Assembly: GCA_902783355.1 (NCBI GenBank)
Contig: CACZQQ010000120.1
Coordinates: 1 to 15,503, forward strand
Length of the DNA stretch: 15,503 nucleotides
Source: an uncultured bacterium
Lineage (GTDB): Bacteria > Verrucomicrobiota > Lentisphaeria > Oligosphaerales > Oligosphaeraceae
Reading direction: 5' to 3'
Positions 6,854 through 14,089 of this stretch are shown in pieces. The position numbers were made by a program, and so were the translations under genes. The notes under the pieces were generated by a model. That model searched no databases and was not told the DNA's origin. It worked only from the letters and a program-made list of their open reading frames with translations. Position 1 is the first letter of the stretch; each line of letters starts with the position of its first letter.

Positions 6854-7309
6854 CTACTTCCGGGCGGCGCGGACGGCGCGCTGCGTCTCGCGGTTGGCCG
6901 CCTCCTCCCTGAGCGAATCCCGCTTGTCGTGGACGTTCTTGCCACGGCAGAGGCCGATGGTCAGCTTGACCTTGCCGCGGTCGTTGAAATAGGCGTCCAG
7001 CGGAATCACGGTGAGGCCCTTGGCCTCGACGGAGCGTTTCAGGCGGCGCAGCTCCTTCTTGTGGAGGAGCAGCTGGCGCTTGCGCGTCGGCGCGTGGTTG
7101 TTGATGTTGCCCATGGCGTAGGCGGCGATGTTGCACTCCACAAGCGTGGCGTTGCACTTCTCGTCGAAGACGACGTAGGCCTGGTTGAGGGACATGCCGC
7201 CCGCGCGGCAGGACTTGACCTCCGTGCCGGTCAGCGAAATGCCGCACTCCAGCTTCTCCAGGACGGCGTAGTCATGGTGCGCCTTCCGGTTTTGGCAGAT
7301 GTTCTTCAC
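6854..7309 (-). CDS. smpB: SsrA-binding protein SmpB
   Basis: SmpB binds tmRNA and delivers it to stalled ribosomes for trans-translation. The 151-residue product begins with the conserved NRKAHHDYAVLEKLECGISL stretch and continues GTEVKSCRAG, ECNIAAYAMGNINNHAPTRKR, LLLHKKEL, then IGLCRGKNVHDKRDSLR and a basic tail. I chose GTG at 7309 because homology begins there and no ATG precedes the conserved region. This start overlaps the cimA stop as GTGA, a classic coupled junction, and AAGGAG (7312-7317) lies just upstream, although only 2 nt away. A longer reading frame upstream to 7402 is inside cimA and is not real. No tmRNA gene (ssrA) is visible in the window. Confidence 0.96.
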   Translation of the reverse strand: MKNICQNRKAHHDYAVLEKLECGISLTGTEVKSCRAGGMSLNQAYVVFDEKCNATLVECNIAAYAMGNINNHAPTRKRQLLLHKKELRRLKRSVEAKGLTVIPLDAYFNDRGKVKLTIGLCRGKNVHDKRDSLREEAANRETQRAVRAARK

Positions 7310-8892
7310 GGCTCCTTCAACTCCAGGTAGTATTCGACGGAATCCAGCAGCGCCTGCCACGAGGCCTCGATGATGTTCTCGCTGACGCCCACGGTGGACC
7401 ATTGGCGCGACCGGTCGGCGCTGTCCACGAGGACGCGGGTCTGGGCGGCGGTGCCGAGCGTCCCGTCGATGATGCGCACCTTGAAGTCGCGCAGCTGCAT
7501 CTCCGCCACCTGCGGAAAGAAGCGCGAGAGCGCCTTGCGCAGCGCCATGTCCAGCGCGTTGACGGGGCCGCCGTCGCTCTCGGCCGCCGTCAGTTCGGTG
7601 TGGCCGTTGACGCGCACCTTGATGGTAGCCTCGCTCAACGTCTTCTCCGCAGGCCCGCGCTTCTCGACGATGACGCGGAAGCCTTCGAAGGCGAAGGGCG
7701 GCTGCCGCCCTTCTAACATCCTCTGCACCAACAGTTTAAATGAGGCATCCGCCGCCTCGTAGGAGTAGCCGCGCGCCTCCTTCTCCTTGAGCTCCTTCAG
7801 GATGGCCTGCGTCTGCGCCTTCTTGCCCGCCAAGTCCAGGTCCTGCTCGCGCGCCTTCAGGACCACGCTGGCCGCGCCCGCCTGCTCGCTGAGGAGGAAG
7901 TCGCGGCGGTTGCCGACGGTCGCCGGCGGGATGTGCTCGAAGGTGCGGCTGTCCTTGGCGACGGCGTTGGCGTGCATGCCCCCCTTGTGGGCGAAGGCGC
8001 CCGTCCCCACGTAGGGCTGCTGCGGGATGGGGCGGACGACCGCCAGTTCGTAGAAGAGGCGCGAGAGATCGGTCAGCTGCGCCAGCCTGAGCGCCTCCGG
8101 AATGGCGTAGCCGGGCATCTTGAGGGCGACGGCGGGCATGATGGAACACAGGTTCGCGTTGCCGCAGCGTTCGCCGAAGCCGTTGACCGTCCCCTGCACC
8201 AGCGTCGCGCCGGCGCGGATGGCCAGCAGCGACCCCGCCACCGCGCAGTCCGCGTCGTTGTGGCAGTGGATGCCCAAAGTGACCTCCGCGGGCAGCGCCT
8301 TTCTGGCGGCCGCCGTCATGCGGTTCAGGTCGTAGGGGAGCGTCGCGCCGTTGGTGTCGCAGAGGACGACGCACTCCGCGCCCGCCTCGGCCGCCGCCCG
8401 CAGGACCGCCAGCGCGTAGGCGGCGTCCTCCCCATGGCCGTCAAAGAAGTGCTCGGCCTCGAAGACGACGCGGCGGCCCTGCGCCTTCAGATGGCGCACC
8501 GTCTCGCCGACCATCGCCAGATTCTCCTTCAGCGTCGTGCGCAGGACCTGCCGCACATGCATGGAGGAGGCCTTGCCGACCAGCGCGACGACGGGCGCGC
8601 CGGAATCCAGCAGCGCCTGCACCTGCGCGTCCTCCGCGACGGCGCAGCCAGGGCGGCGCGTGGCCCCGAAGGCGGTCAGGACCGCATGCTTCAGCGGCGC
8701 CTTCCGCAGGCGCTGGAAGAAGGCCGTGTCCTTCGGGTTGGCGCCCGGCCAGCCGCCCTCGACGTAGTCCACGCCGAAATCGTCCAGGGCGCGCGCCAGA
8801 CGCACCTTGTCGGACAGGGAGAAGTTGATGCCCGGCCCCTGCGCCCCGTCCCGCAAAGTGCAATCATAGAATCGGATGGTCGTCTTTGTCAT
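7306..8892 (-). CDS. cimA: (R)-citramalate synthase, CimA type
   Basis: CimA condenses pyruvate with acetyl-CoA to citramalate, the entry to threonine-independent isoleucine synthesis. The 528-residue protein has the DRE-TIM metallolyase N-terminus YDCTLRDGAQ (9-18), metal-binding GIHCHND (207-213; His209 and His211) and the QGTVNGFGERCGNANL stretch (233-248). These are followed by a linker and a C-terminal LeuA-type regulatory domain (roughly 390-520, including VNGHTELTAAESDGGPVNALD). Length and motifs fit the long bacterial citramalate synthase family better than LeuA; homocitrate synthase is less likely. Feedback regulation by isoleucine through the C-terminal domain is expected from the family. 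It starts 6 nt after uvrC and its TGA overlaps the smpB GTG. No leuCD genes are nearby. Confidence 0.9.
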   Translation of the reverse strand: MTKTTIRFYDCTLRDGAQGPGINFSLSDKVRLARALDDFGVDYVEGGWPGANPKDTAFFQRLRKAPLKHAVLTAFGATRRPGCAVAEDAQVQALLDSGAPVVALVGKASSMHVRQVLRTTLKENLAMVGETVRHLKAQGRRVVFEAEHFFDGHGEDAAYALAVLRAAAEAGAECVVLCDTNGATLPYDLNRMTAAARKALPAEVTLGIHCHNDADCAVAGSLLAIRAGATLVQGTVNGFGERCGNANLCSIMPAVALKMPGYAIPEALRLAQLTDLSRLFYELAVVRPIPQQPYVGTGAFAHKGGMHANAVAKDSRTFEHIPPATVGNRRDFLLSEQAGAASVVLKAREQDLDLAGKKAQTQAILKELKEKEARGYSYEAADASFKLLVQRMLEGRQPPFAFEGFRVIVEKRGPAEKTLSEATIKVRVNGHTELTAAESDGGPVNALDMALRKALSRFFPQVAEMQLRDFKVRIIDGTLGTAAQTRVLVDSADRSRQWSTVGVSENIIEASWQALLDSVEYYLELKEP

Positions 8893-8898
8893 GGGTTG

Positions 8899-10404
8899 CT
8901 ACTCTTTGTCAGGTTCTACAAGAGGGGCCTTGAGGGCCTTGAGGAGGGAGGTGGCGGTCTTCCTGCCCAGCCCGGGCACCTTGGCGGCCAGCTCGGCAGG
9001 CGTGCACTGGAGGATGCGCTGGACGGAGCCGACGTGGCGCAGCAGCAGTTCGCGGCGCGTCTTGCCGATGCCGGGCACCTTGTCCAGGGCGGAGTCGTGG
9101 ATGCACTCCAGCCGCAGCTGGCGGTTGTAGCCGTTGGCCCAGCGGTGCGCCTCGTCGCGGATGGCCTGCAGAAGCCGCAGGCCGGCGTTCTCCCGCGGCA
9201 GCATCATCTCCGCCTGGCGGTCGGGGACGACCACCAGCTCGTGGGCCTTGGCCAGCCCGATGAAGGGGACGCGCCCCTCCAGCCCGAGCGCCTGGAAGAC
9301 CTCGCGGGCGGCATTGACCTGCGGGCGGCCGCCGTCCAGCACGATCAGATCCGGCAGCGGCGCCTTCGCCTCCAGCAGGCGGCCGTAGCGGCGCGTGAGC
9401 ACCTCGCGCATGAAGGCGGTGTCGTCCGCCGCCTCGGCATTGCGGATGCGGTAGCGGCGGTATTCGCTGGTGGCGGGATGGCCGTCGCGGAAGAGGACCA
9501 TGGAGCCGACCGCCAGCGTGCCGGAGATGTTGGACATGTCGAAGCACTCCATGTAGGCGGGGCGATGGTCGAGGCCGAGGGCCTCCTGGAGGGCGTCCAT
9601 GCCGGCGGTATTGACGGCGGGGGCCGTGCGGCGCGCGATGGTCTGGTTGGCGAAGCGCCGCGCGGGCTCAAGGGTCATCTTCACGCTGTCGTAGATGTCG
9701 CGCCACTTGGCGGCCGCCTCGAAGTCCATCCGCCCGGCGGCCTCCTCCATGCGGCGGTAGACATCCGCCATGAGGGCATGCGCGGGCTCCTCGCCACGGA
9801 AGATGGCCAGCGCCTGCTCGTAGCGCGCGCGGTACTCCTCCGGCGTGCATTTGCCCAGGCAGGGGGCCGAGCAGTCCCGCACGACCTCCTCCAGGCAGTG
9901 CTGGTGCGTCGCCTCGTCCGGCATGGCGCCCGGGCAGCTTCGCAGCTTCAGCATGACCTCGATGTGGCGGACGGTGTCGCGGAGGGCGGTGGCGTGGGGA
10001 TAGGGGCCGAAGTAGAGGTGGCGGTCGTCCTTGCGGAGGCGCTCGAACCAGAAGCGCGGGTATGTCTCGGCGGGGTCGGTGCAGATGAGGAGGTAGCGCT
10101 TGTCGTCCCGCAGCGCCACGTTGTAGCGGGGGGCGTACTGCTTGATGAAGCGCTCCTCCAGCAGAAGCGCCTCGGCTTCGGAGGCGACCTCGAAGGTCTC
10201 GTAGGAGGCGATGGAGTGGATGAGGGCGCGGCGGCGGGGCTCCTCGCGCAGCGCGGTCGACGGCATGAAGTAGGAGCGCATCCGGTTGCGCAGGTTCCGC
10301 GCCTTCCCGACGTATATCACCTCGCCGGCGCCGTTCCGGAAGACGTAGACGCCCGGGCTGCGCGGCACGTCCTGCGAACGGAAGATGGGCTGCTTGCTCT
10401 CCAA
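8899..10404 (-). CDS. uvrC: Excinuclease ABC subunit C (UvrC), short form
   Basis: UvrC makes both incisions around DNA lesions in nucleotide excision repair, together with UvrA and UvrB. The 501-residue protein has an N-terminal GIY-YIG nuclease (SPGVYVF, then VIYVGKA, about 14-95), a UVR motif for UvrB contact (about 210-242), an RNase H-like nuclease (ECFDMSNISGT with Asp289, AADDTAF with Asp328, LDGG with Asp357, DEAHRWA with His420) and tandem helix-hairpin-helix motifs (443-490, VPGIGKTRR and VPGLGRKTA). It is about 100 residues shorter than typical UvrC, and the missing part lies between the UVR motif and the RNase H-like domain. The start is a TTG at 10404, 4 nt after the ABC-ATPase stop. 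Homology supports it, but no good Shine-Dalgarno does, so the exact start is uncertain. Confidence 0.94.
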   Translation of the reverse strand: MESKQPIFRSQDVPRSPGVYVFRNGAGEVIYVGKARNLRNRMRSYFMPSTALREEPRRRALIHSIASYETFEVASEAEALLLEERFIKQYAPRYNVALRDDKRYLLICTDPAETYPRFWFERLRKDDRHLYFGPYPHATALRDTVRHIEVMLKLRSCPGAMPDEATHQHCLEEVVRDCSAPCLGKCTPEEYRARYEQALAIFRGEEPAHALMADVYRRMEEAAGRMDFEAAAKWRDIYDSVKMTLEPARRFANQTIARRTAPAVNTAGMDALQEALGLDHRPAYMECFDMSNISGTLAVGSMVLFRDGHPATSEYRRYRIRNAEAADDTAFMREVLTRRYGRLLEAKAPLPDLIVLDGGRPQVNAAREVFQALGLEGRVPFIGLAKAHELVVVPDRQAEMMLPRENAGLRLLQAIRDEAHRWANGYNRQLRLECIHDSALDKVPGIGKTRRELLLRHVGSVQRILQCTPAELAAKVPGLGRKTATSLLKALKAPLVEPDKE

Positions 10405-10408
10405 AGGC

Positions 10409-11482
10409 TTATGGCGTTTTGGCCAGGCACACCACGTCGTCGGGGGCGACCGAGAGGCGGACGGTCTCGCCGGCCGACGAGCAGTTCCGCGGATTCAGCT
10501 CGAAGAACTTGAGGGGCTTCCCGTCGGCGGTCTCGCCGATGTGGTCCGCAATCTCGCCCAGATAGTCGATGTGCTTCAGCGTCACGGGGAAGCCGTCGCC
10601 CGCCGGCGCGTCCGCAGGCAGGAGCCGCAGCGCCTCCGGCCGGATGGAGACCTGGACGGCCTCCCCCACGGCAAGCCCCTCCGGCAGACGCGCCGTGCGC
10701 AGCGTCAGCGCGCCCGACTCGACCACGCCGCCGCCCTCCGCCGTCCGCTCCCGCACAATCCCCTCGCGGATGTTGGATTCGCCCAGGAAGTTGGCCGTGA
10801 AGGCGTTGACGGGACGGCGATAGACCTCCTCCGGCGCGCCCACCTGCACGATGCGCCCCTTGTCGAAGACGGCGAGGCGGTCCGCCATGGAGAGCGCCTC
10901 CGCACGGTCGTGGGTCACGTAGACCGCCGTCAGACGGTTCTCCTTGCAGACGCGGCGGATCTCCAGCCGCATGTCGCGCCGCAGCTTGGCGTCCAGGTTC
11001 GCCAGCGGCTCGTCCAGAAGCAGGCAGCCTGGCTGGACGACAAGCGTGCGCGCCAAGGCGACGCGCTGCTGCTGCCCGCCGGAAAGCTCGTTCGGCTTCC
11101 GCCCCGCCAGCTCGGCGATCTGCATCTCCTCCAGCACCTTGGCGACACGCCTGTCGCACTCCTCGCGCGGCACGTTCTTCATCTGGAGGCCGAAGGCGAC
11201 GTTCTGGCGGACAGTCATGTGGGGCCACAGCGCGTAGCCCTGGAAGACCATGGCGGCGTTGCGCTGGCTGGCCGGCGTCCCCGCGCACGCCTTCCCCCCG
11301 AGGTAGATCTCGCCGGAGGTAGGCTGTTCGAAGCCGCCGATGAGCCGCAGCAGCGTCGTCTTGCCGCAGCCGGAAGGCCCCAGCAGGAAGAAGAGTTCGC
11401 CGTCGGCGACGGTCAGGCTGACATCGGAGAGCGCCTTGACGTCGCCGTAGGACTTGCAGAGGTGGGAGATGCGGATTTCCAT
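10409..11482 (-). CDS. ABC transporter ATP-binding protein, PotA/FbpC-like with TOBE domain
   Basis: Cytoplasmic ATPase of an ABC importer, 357 residues. Walker A is GPSGCGKTT (35-43), the Q-loop is Gln81 in MVFQGYALWPHMTV, the signature is LSGGQQQRVALAR (133-145), Walker B is LLLDEP (154-159) and the H-loop is His191 in VTHDRAEAL. The C-terminal 230-350 stretch, with SIRPEALRLL, is a TOBE-type domain. The GYALWPHMTV wording is typical of iron(III), polyamine or phosphonate-type importers (FbpC/PotA relatives), so the substrate cannot be fixed. No permease or binding protein is encoded in the window. The gene sits alone between rne (13 nt gap) and uvrC (4 nt gap), so it may energise permeases encoded elsewhere. 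Confidence 0.9.
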   Translation of the reverse strand: MEIRISHLCKSYGDVKALSDVSLTVADGELFFLLGPSGCGKTTLLRLIGGFEQPTSGEIYLGGKACAGTPASQRNAAMVFQGYALWPHMTVRQNVAFGLQMKNVPREECDRRVAKVLEEMQIAELAGRKPNELSGGQQQRVALARTLVVQPGCLLLDEPLANLDAKLRRDMRLEIRRVCKENRLTAVYVTHDRAEALSMADRLAVFDKGRIVQVGAPEEVYRRPVNAFTANFLGESNIREGIVRERTAEGGGVVESGALTLRTARLPEGLAVGEAVQVSIRPEALRLLPADAPAGDGFPVTLKHIDYLGEIADHIGETADGKPLKFFELNPRNCSSAGETVRLSVAPDDVVCLAKTP

Positions 11483-11495
11483 GTCGTAACCTGCG

Positions 11496-13919
11496 TCAGC
11501 AGAAGACTTTGCCTGTCGCCTTGTCGGCGATGTGGTACTCCTCGATGTGCAGTTCGCTGTTGGAGGCGAAGGTCAGCTGGCGCTTGTATTCGGCGGCCAG
11601 CGCGTCCATGATGCGGTGGTCGGCGGTCTTGAGGCGCTCCATCACGCGCGGATGGACGGTGACGATGAAGTGCTCCACGTCGCGCTTGCGGGCGAGGAAC
11701 TCGTTGAGGCGGCGCTGGATCTCGACGGAGATGGTGGTGGGGGTCTTGATGAGGCCGCGGCCCTTGCAGTAGGGGCAGTCCTCGAAGGTGGTGCTCTCCA
11801 GCGATTCGGTCTCGCGCTGGCGGCTCATCTCCAGCAGGCCCAGCCCGGAGATGGGGTAGATCTTGATGCGGGCGTGGTCCTCCGAGGTGTACTGCTTGAA
11901 GGCGCGGTAGACCGCCATCTGGTCCTTGCGGGAGCGCATGTCGATGAGGTCGAGCACCACGAGGCCGCCGATGTTGCGCAGCCGCAGCTGGCGCGCGATC
12001 TCCTTGACCGCCTCCATGTTGGTGGCCAGGATGGTCTCCGGCTGGTCCTTGCCGGAGCGGTTCTTGCCCGTGTTCACGTCGATGGCGACCAGCGCCTCCG
12101 TCTCGTCGATGCACAAATAGCCGCCTGAGGGCAGCATCACCTTCCGGTTCGAGATGTTCTCGATCTGCTGGCTGATGCCGTATTTGATGAAGATCGGCGT
12201 AGGGCTCGAATGCAGCTTCAGCTTGATCTCGTTCTCCCGCTCAAAGCGCTTGAGGACCGCCGCCGCGCGGTCGTAGGCCTCCTTCGTGTCCACAACGATC
12301 TCGTCGATGTCCTGCGTCAGGCAGTCGCGCAGGACGCGCTCCTCCAGCGCCGGCTCCTGGTAGATGCAGACGGGCGCCTTGCGCTTCGCCGCAATCTCCT
12401 CGCCCTTGCGCCACGCGTCCAGAAGCATGTCCAGGTCGCGCTGGAAGATCTCCTTCTTGAGGCCGGCGCCGGCCGTGCGGCAGATGACGCCCATGTTGGG
12501 CGGCAGCTCCAGCGTGCGCACCATCTGCTTCAGGCGGCTGCGCTCCTCATGGTCGTCCACGCGCCGCGAGACGCCCACGTGCGAGCAGTTGGGCAGAAGG
12601 ACGAGATTGCGGCCGGGGATGCTCAGGTTCGTGGTGACGCGGGCGCCCTTCGTGCCGATGGGCCCCTTCGTGACCTGCACTAGAATCTCCTGGTCCACGT
12701 GGAAGAGGTTGGGGATGTCCTCCGTGGTCGGCCCCTTCTTCTCCGGCTTGCGGGGCTGCTGCTGCTTCTGCGGCTGCGGTGGCTTGGCCTCGCCGCCCTG
12801 GCGCTTCTCGCCCTTCTCCGTCAGCGGGACAATCTGCCCCGCGGGGGCGCCGCCGCCCTGCGGCCCCTGGCCGCCCTTGCGCGGCTGCTGCTCCTTGCCG
12901 GAGGTCAGCGGCACAAGCTGCCCCGCCTTGCCGTTCACAAGCGGCGCCTTCTCCTTCGCCTCCTGCTCCTTCTTGAACCAGAAGGGGAAGAGGGCCTGCA
13001 GGATGCGCATGAAGCAGCTGGGCTTGGCGGCCGCCGCGCGGTTCGCCTCGCCATCCCTGTTGCCGCCGCCATGCCCGCGGCGACGGCGGCGACGGCCGCC
13101 GCCATTGCCATTCCCGTTGCCGTTGTTGCCGCCATTGGCGGACGGCGGATTGCCGCCGTTGTTCGCGTTGCCGTTGTTGCCGTTGTTGCCGTTGCGGCCG
13201 CCGTTGTTGTTGCCGCTGCGGCGCTCGCCGCGCTCACGCTGCGGCTGCTGAGGCTGGCCGCCCTGCGACGCCTGCTGGAACTGCTGCGGCGGCGGATTCT
13301 CCTGGATCTCCGCACGGACCTCCTCCGAGGCGTCGCCTTCAGACGGTGCGGCGGCCTCCTCCGGCGGAACCGGCTCCTCCTCCTTCTTCGAAAGAGGCAC
13401 CAGGCCCGGCGTCCTGGTCAAGGGGACGATGGACGGGTTCGCGGACGGGGCCGGCGCATTGTGGCCGTTGGCACGGGCGGGCGCGGCCGCCGTCTCCGGC
13501 AGGTGGGGGACCGCCTCCGAAGCCTTCGGCGCCTCCGCCGCCGCGGGCGCATCGGCACGCGCCTCCGCCGCCTCGGGGGCGACACTCTCGCCTTCAGGGG
13601 CCCTGTTCTCCTCCCGTGCGGGCAGGTCGCCCTCGTCGGGCGCGCCCTTGTCGTCGTCGAAGCCGTCGCCGCCGTCCTCTAGCATCTCCTGCGTGGCGGG
13701 CAGCATGTCCCAGTAGTGCAGGAAGGCGTTCTTGCCGACGCCGATGTCCACGAAGGCGGCCTGGAGGGAGGGCTCCAGGTTCTTGATGCGGCCCTTGTAG
13801 ATGGAGCCGACGATGCGGTCGCGGTTGGTCCGCTCCATGAAGAAGTCCTCCAGCGTGCCGTCGTTCACCACGGCGACACGCACCTGGAGTTCCTCGGAGT
13901 TGATGAGAATCTGTTTCAT
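11496..13919 (-). CDS. rne: Ribonuclease E/G family endoribonuclease with large disordered insert in the S1 domain
   Basis: Single-strand-specific endoribonuclease of the RNase E/G family, acting in mRNA decay and rRNA/tRNA processing. Of 807 residues, 1-75 hold the N-terminus and the first half of an S1 domain (SIYKGRIKNLEPSLQAAFVD, 39-58). The S1 domain resumes at about 402 (DQEILVQV, then TNLSIPGRNLVLLP). The catalytic core follows, with VAIDVNTGK (Asp614, Asn616) and VLDLIDM (Asp657), matching the magnesium ligands of E. coli RNase E, and the Zn-link CPYCKG (Cys715, Cys718). Residues about 78-400 are an insert: an acidic Ala/Glu/Pro section, a Gln/Pro section, an Asn/Gly-rich section (236-275), an Arg6 cluster (276-281), a hydrophobic helix (301-316) and Lys/Gln/Pro segments with VPL motifs. 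No clear Shine-Dalgarno precedes the ATG. There is no long C-terminal scaffold after the core. Confidence 0.93.
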   Translation of the reverse strand: MKQILINSEELQVRVAVVNDGTLEDFFMERTNRDRIVGSIYKGRIKNLEPSLQAAFVDIGVGKNAFLHYWDMLPATQEMLEDGGDGFDDDKGAPDEGDLPAREENRAPEGESVAPEAAEARADAPAAAEAPKASEAVPHLPETAAAPARANGHNAPAPSANPSIVPLTRTPGLVPLSKKEEEPVPPEEAAAPSEGDASEEVRAEIQENPPPQQFQQASQGGQPQQPQRERGERRSGNNNGGRNGNNGNNGNANNGGNPPSANGGNNGNGNGNGGGRRRRRRGHGGGNRDGEANRAAAAKPSCFMRILQALFPFWFKKEQEAKEKAPLVNGKAGQLVPLTSGKEQQPRKGGQGPQGGGAPAGQIVPLTEKGEKRQGGEAKPPQPQKQQQPRKPEKKGPTTEDIPNLFHVDQEILVQVTKGPIGTKGARVTTNLSIPGRNLVLLPNCSHVGVSRRVDDHEERSRLKQMVRTLELPPNMGVICRTAGAGLKKEIFQRDLDMLLDAWRKGEEIAAKRKAPVCIYQEPALEERVLRDCLTQDIDEIVVDTKEAYDRAAAVLKRFERENEIKLKLHSSPTPIFIKYGISQQIENISNRKVMLPSGGYLCIDETEALVAIDVNTGKNRSGKDQPETILATNMEAVKEIARQLRLRNIGGLVVLDLIDMRSRKDQMAVYRAFKQYTSEDHARIKIYPISGLGLLEMSRQRETESLESTTFEDCPYCKGRGLIKTPTTISVEIQRRLNEFLARKRDVEHFIVTVHPRVMERLKTADHRIMDALAAEYKRQLTFASNSELHIEEYHIADKATGKVFC
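13095..13214 (-). repeat. Asn/Gly-coding low-complexity tract inside rne
   Basis: On the minus strand, short units built from GGC and AAC codons repeat irregularly and encode the Asn/Gly-rich section of the rne insert (residues 236-275), just before the Arg6 cluster. Such tracts change length by slippage or unequal recombination. Confidence 0.75.
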
Positions 13920-14089
13920 TTTTCTGGACTGGATGAAAATTTTTGTGGGGGGGGGGCGCCGGGCGGCCGGTGCTTCTCTGCCGGCCCCGTCGGCGCAGGC
14001 GCGGGCGTGTGTGTGCGCGCACGCGAAAAAGCCGAAGGCGGATCCGGGGCGCGGCTAGGGCCGCGTCCCATCGGGCGGATCGCTTCGGA
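13920..14089. other. fmt-rne intergenic region with simple-sequence tracts
   Basis: These 170 bp separate fmt from rne on the minus strand. They hold a run of ten G on the plus strand (13947-13956, C10 in the rne leader, 28-37 nt before the ATG), a 21-nt strictly alternating purine-pyrimidine tract (14005-14025) and a terminator-like element (14026-14069). An A+T-rich patch (13936-13946) lies next to the C-run. No coding frame is convincing. Confidence 0.6.
14026..14069 (-). terminator. Possible intrinsic terminator after fmt
   Basis: Reading the minus strand, a GC-rich hairpin at 14046-14069 (core cgcggc/gccgcg on the plus strand) is followed about 16 nt later by TTTTT at 14030-14026. A smaller alternative stem, AGCCG/CGGCT, ends directly at this T-run. 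It would end the fmt transcript and leave rne with its own promoter. The geometry is not ideal. Confidence 0.25.

Noticed and set aside
7933..10512. 859-codon plus-strand frame across cimA and uvrC
   Set aside because: It is the longest frame in the window but antisense to two genes with intact catalytic motifs, and it shows repetitive Arg/Gly/Val/Ala/His/Asp composition with no domain.
13095..13214. CRISPR-like or tandem repeat array
   Set aside because: The units are short irregular codon repeats (GGC/AAC) inside one reading frame, with no spacers.
12699..13682. Plus-strand hydrophobic-looking frame opposite the rne insert
   Set aside because: It is Leu/Ala/Arg-rich because it is the complement of low-complexity coding sequence; the RNase E/G frame continues correctly on both sides.
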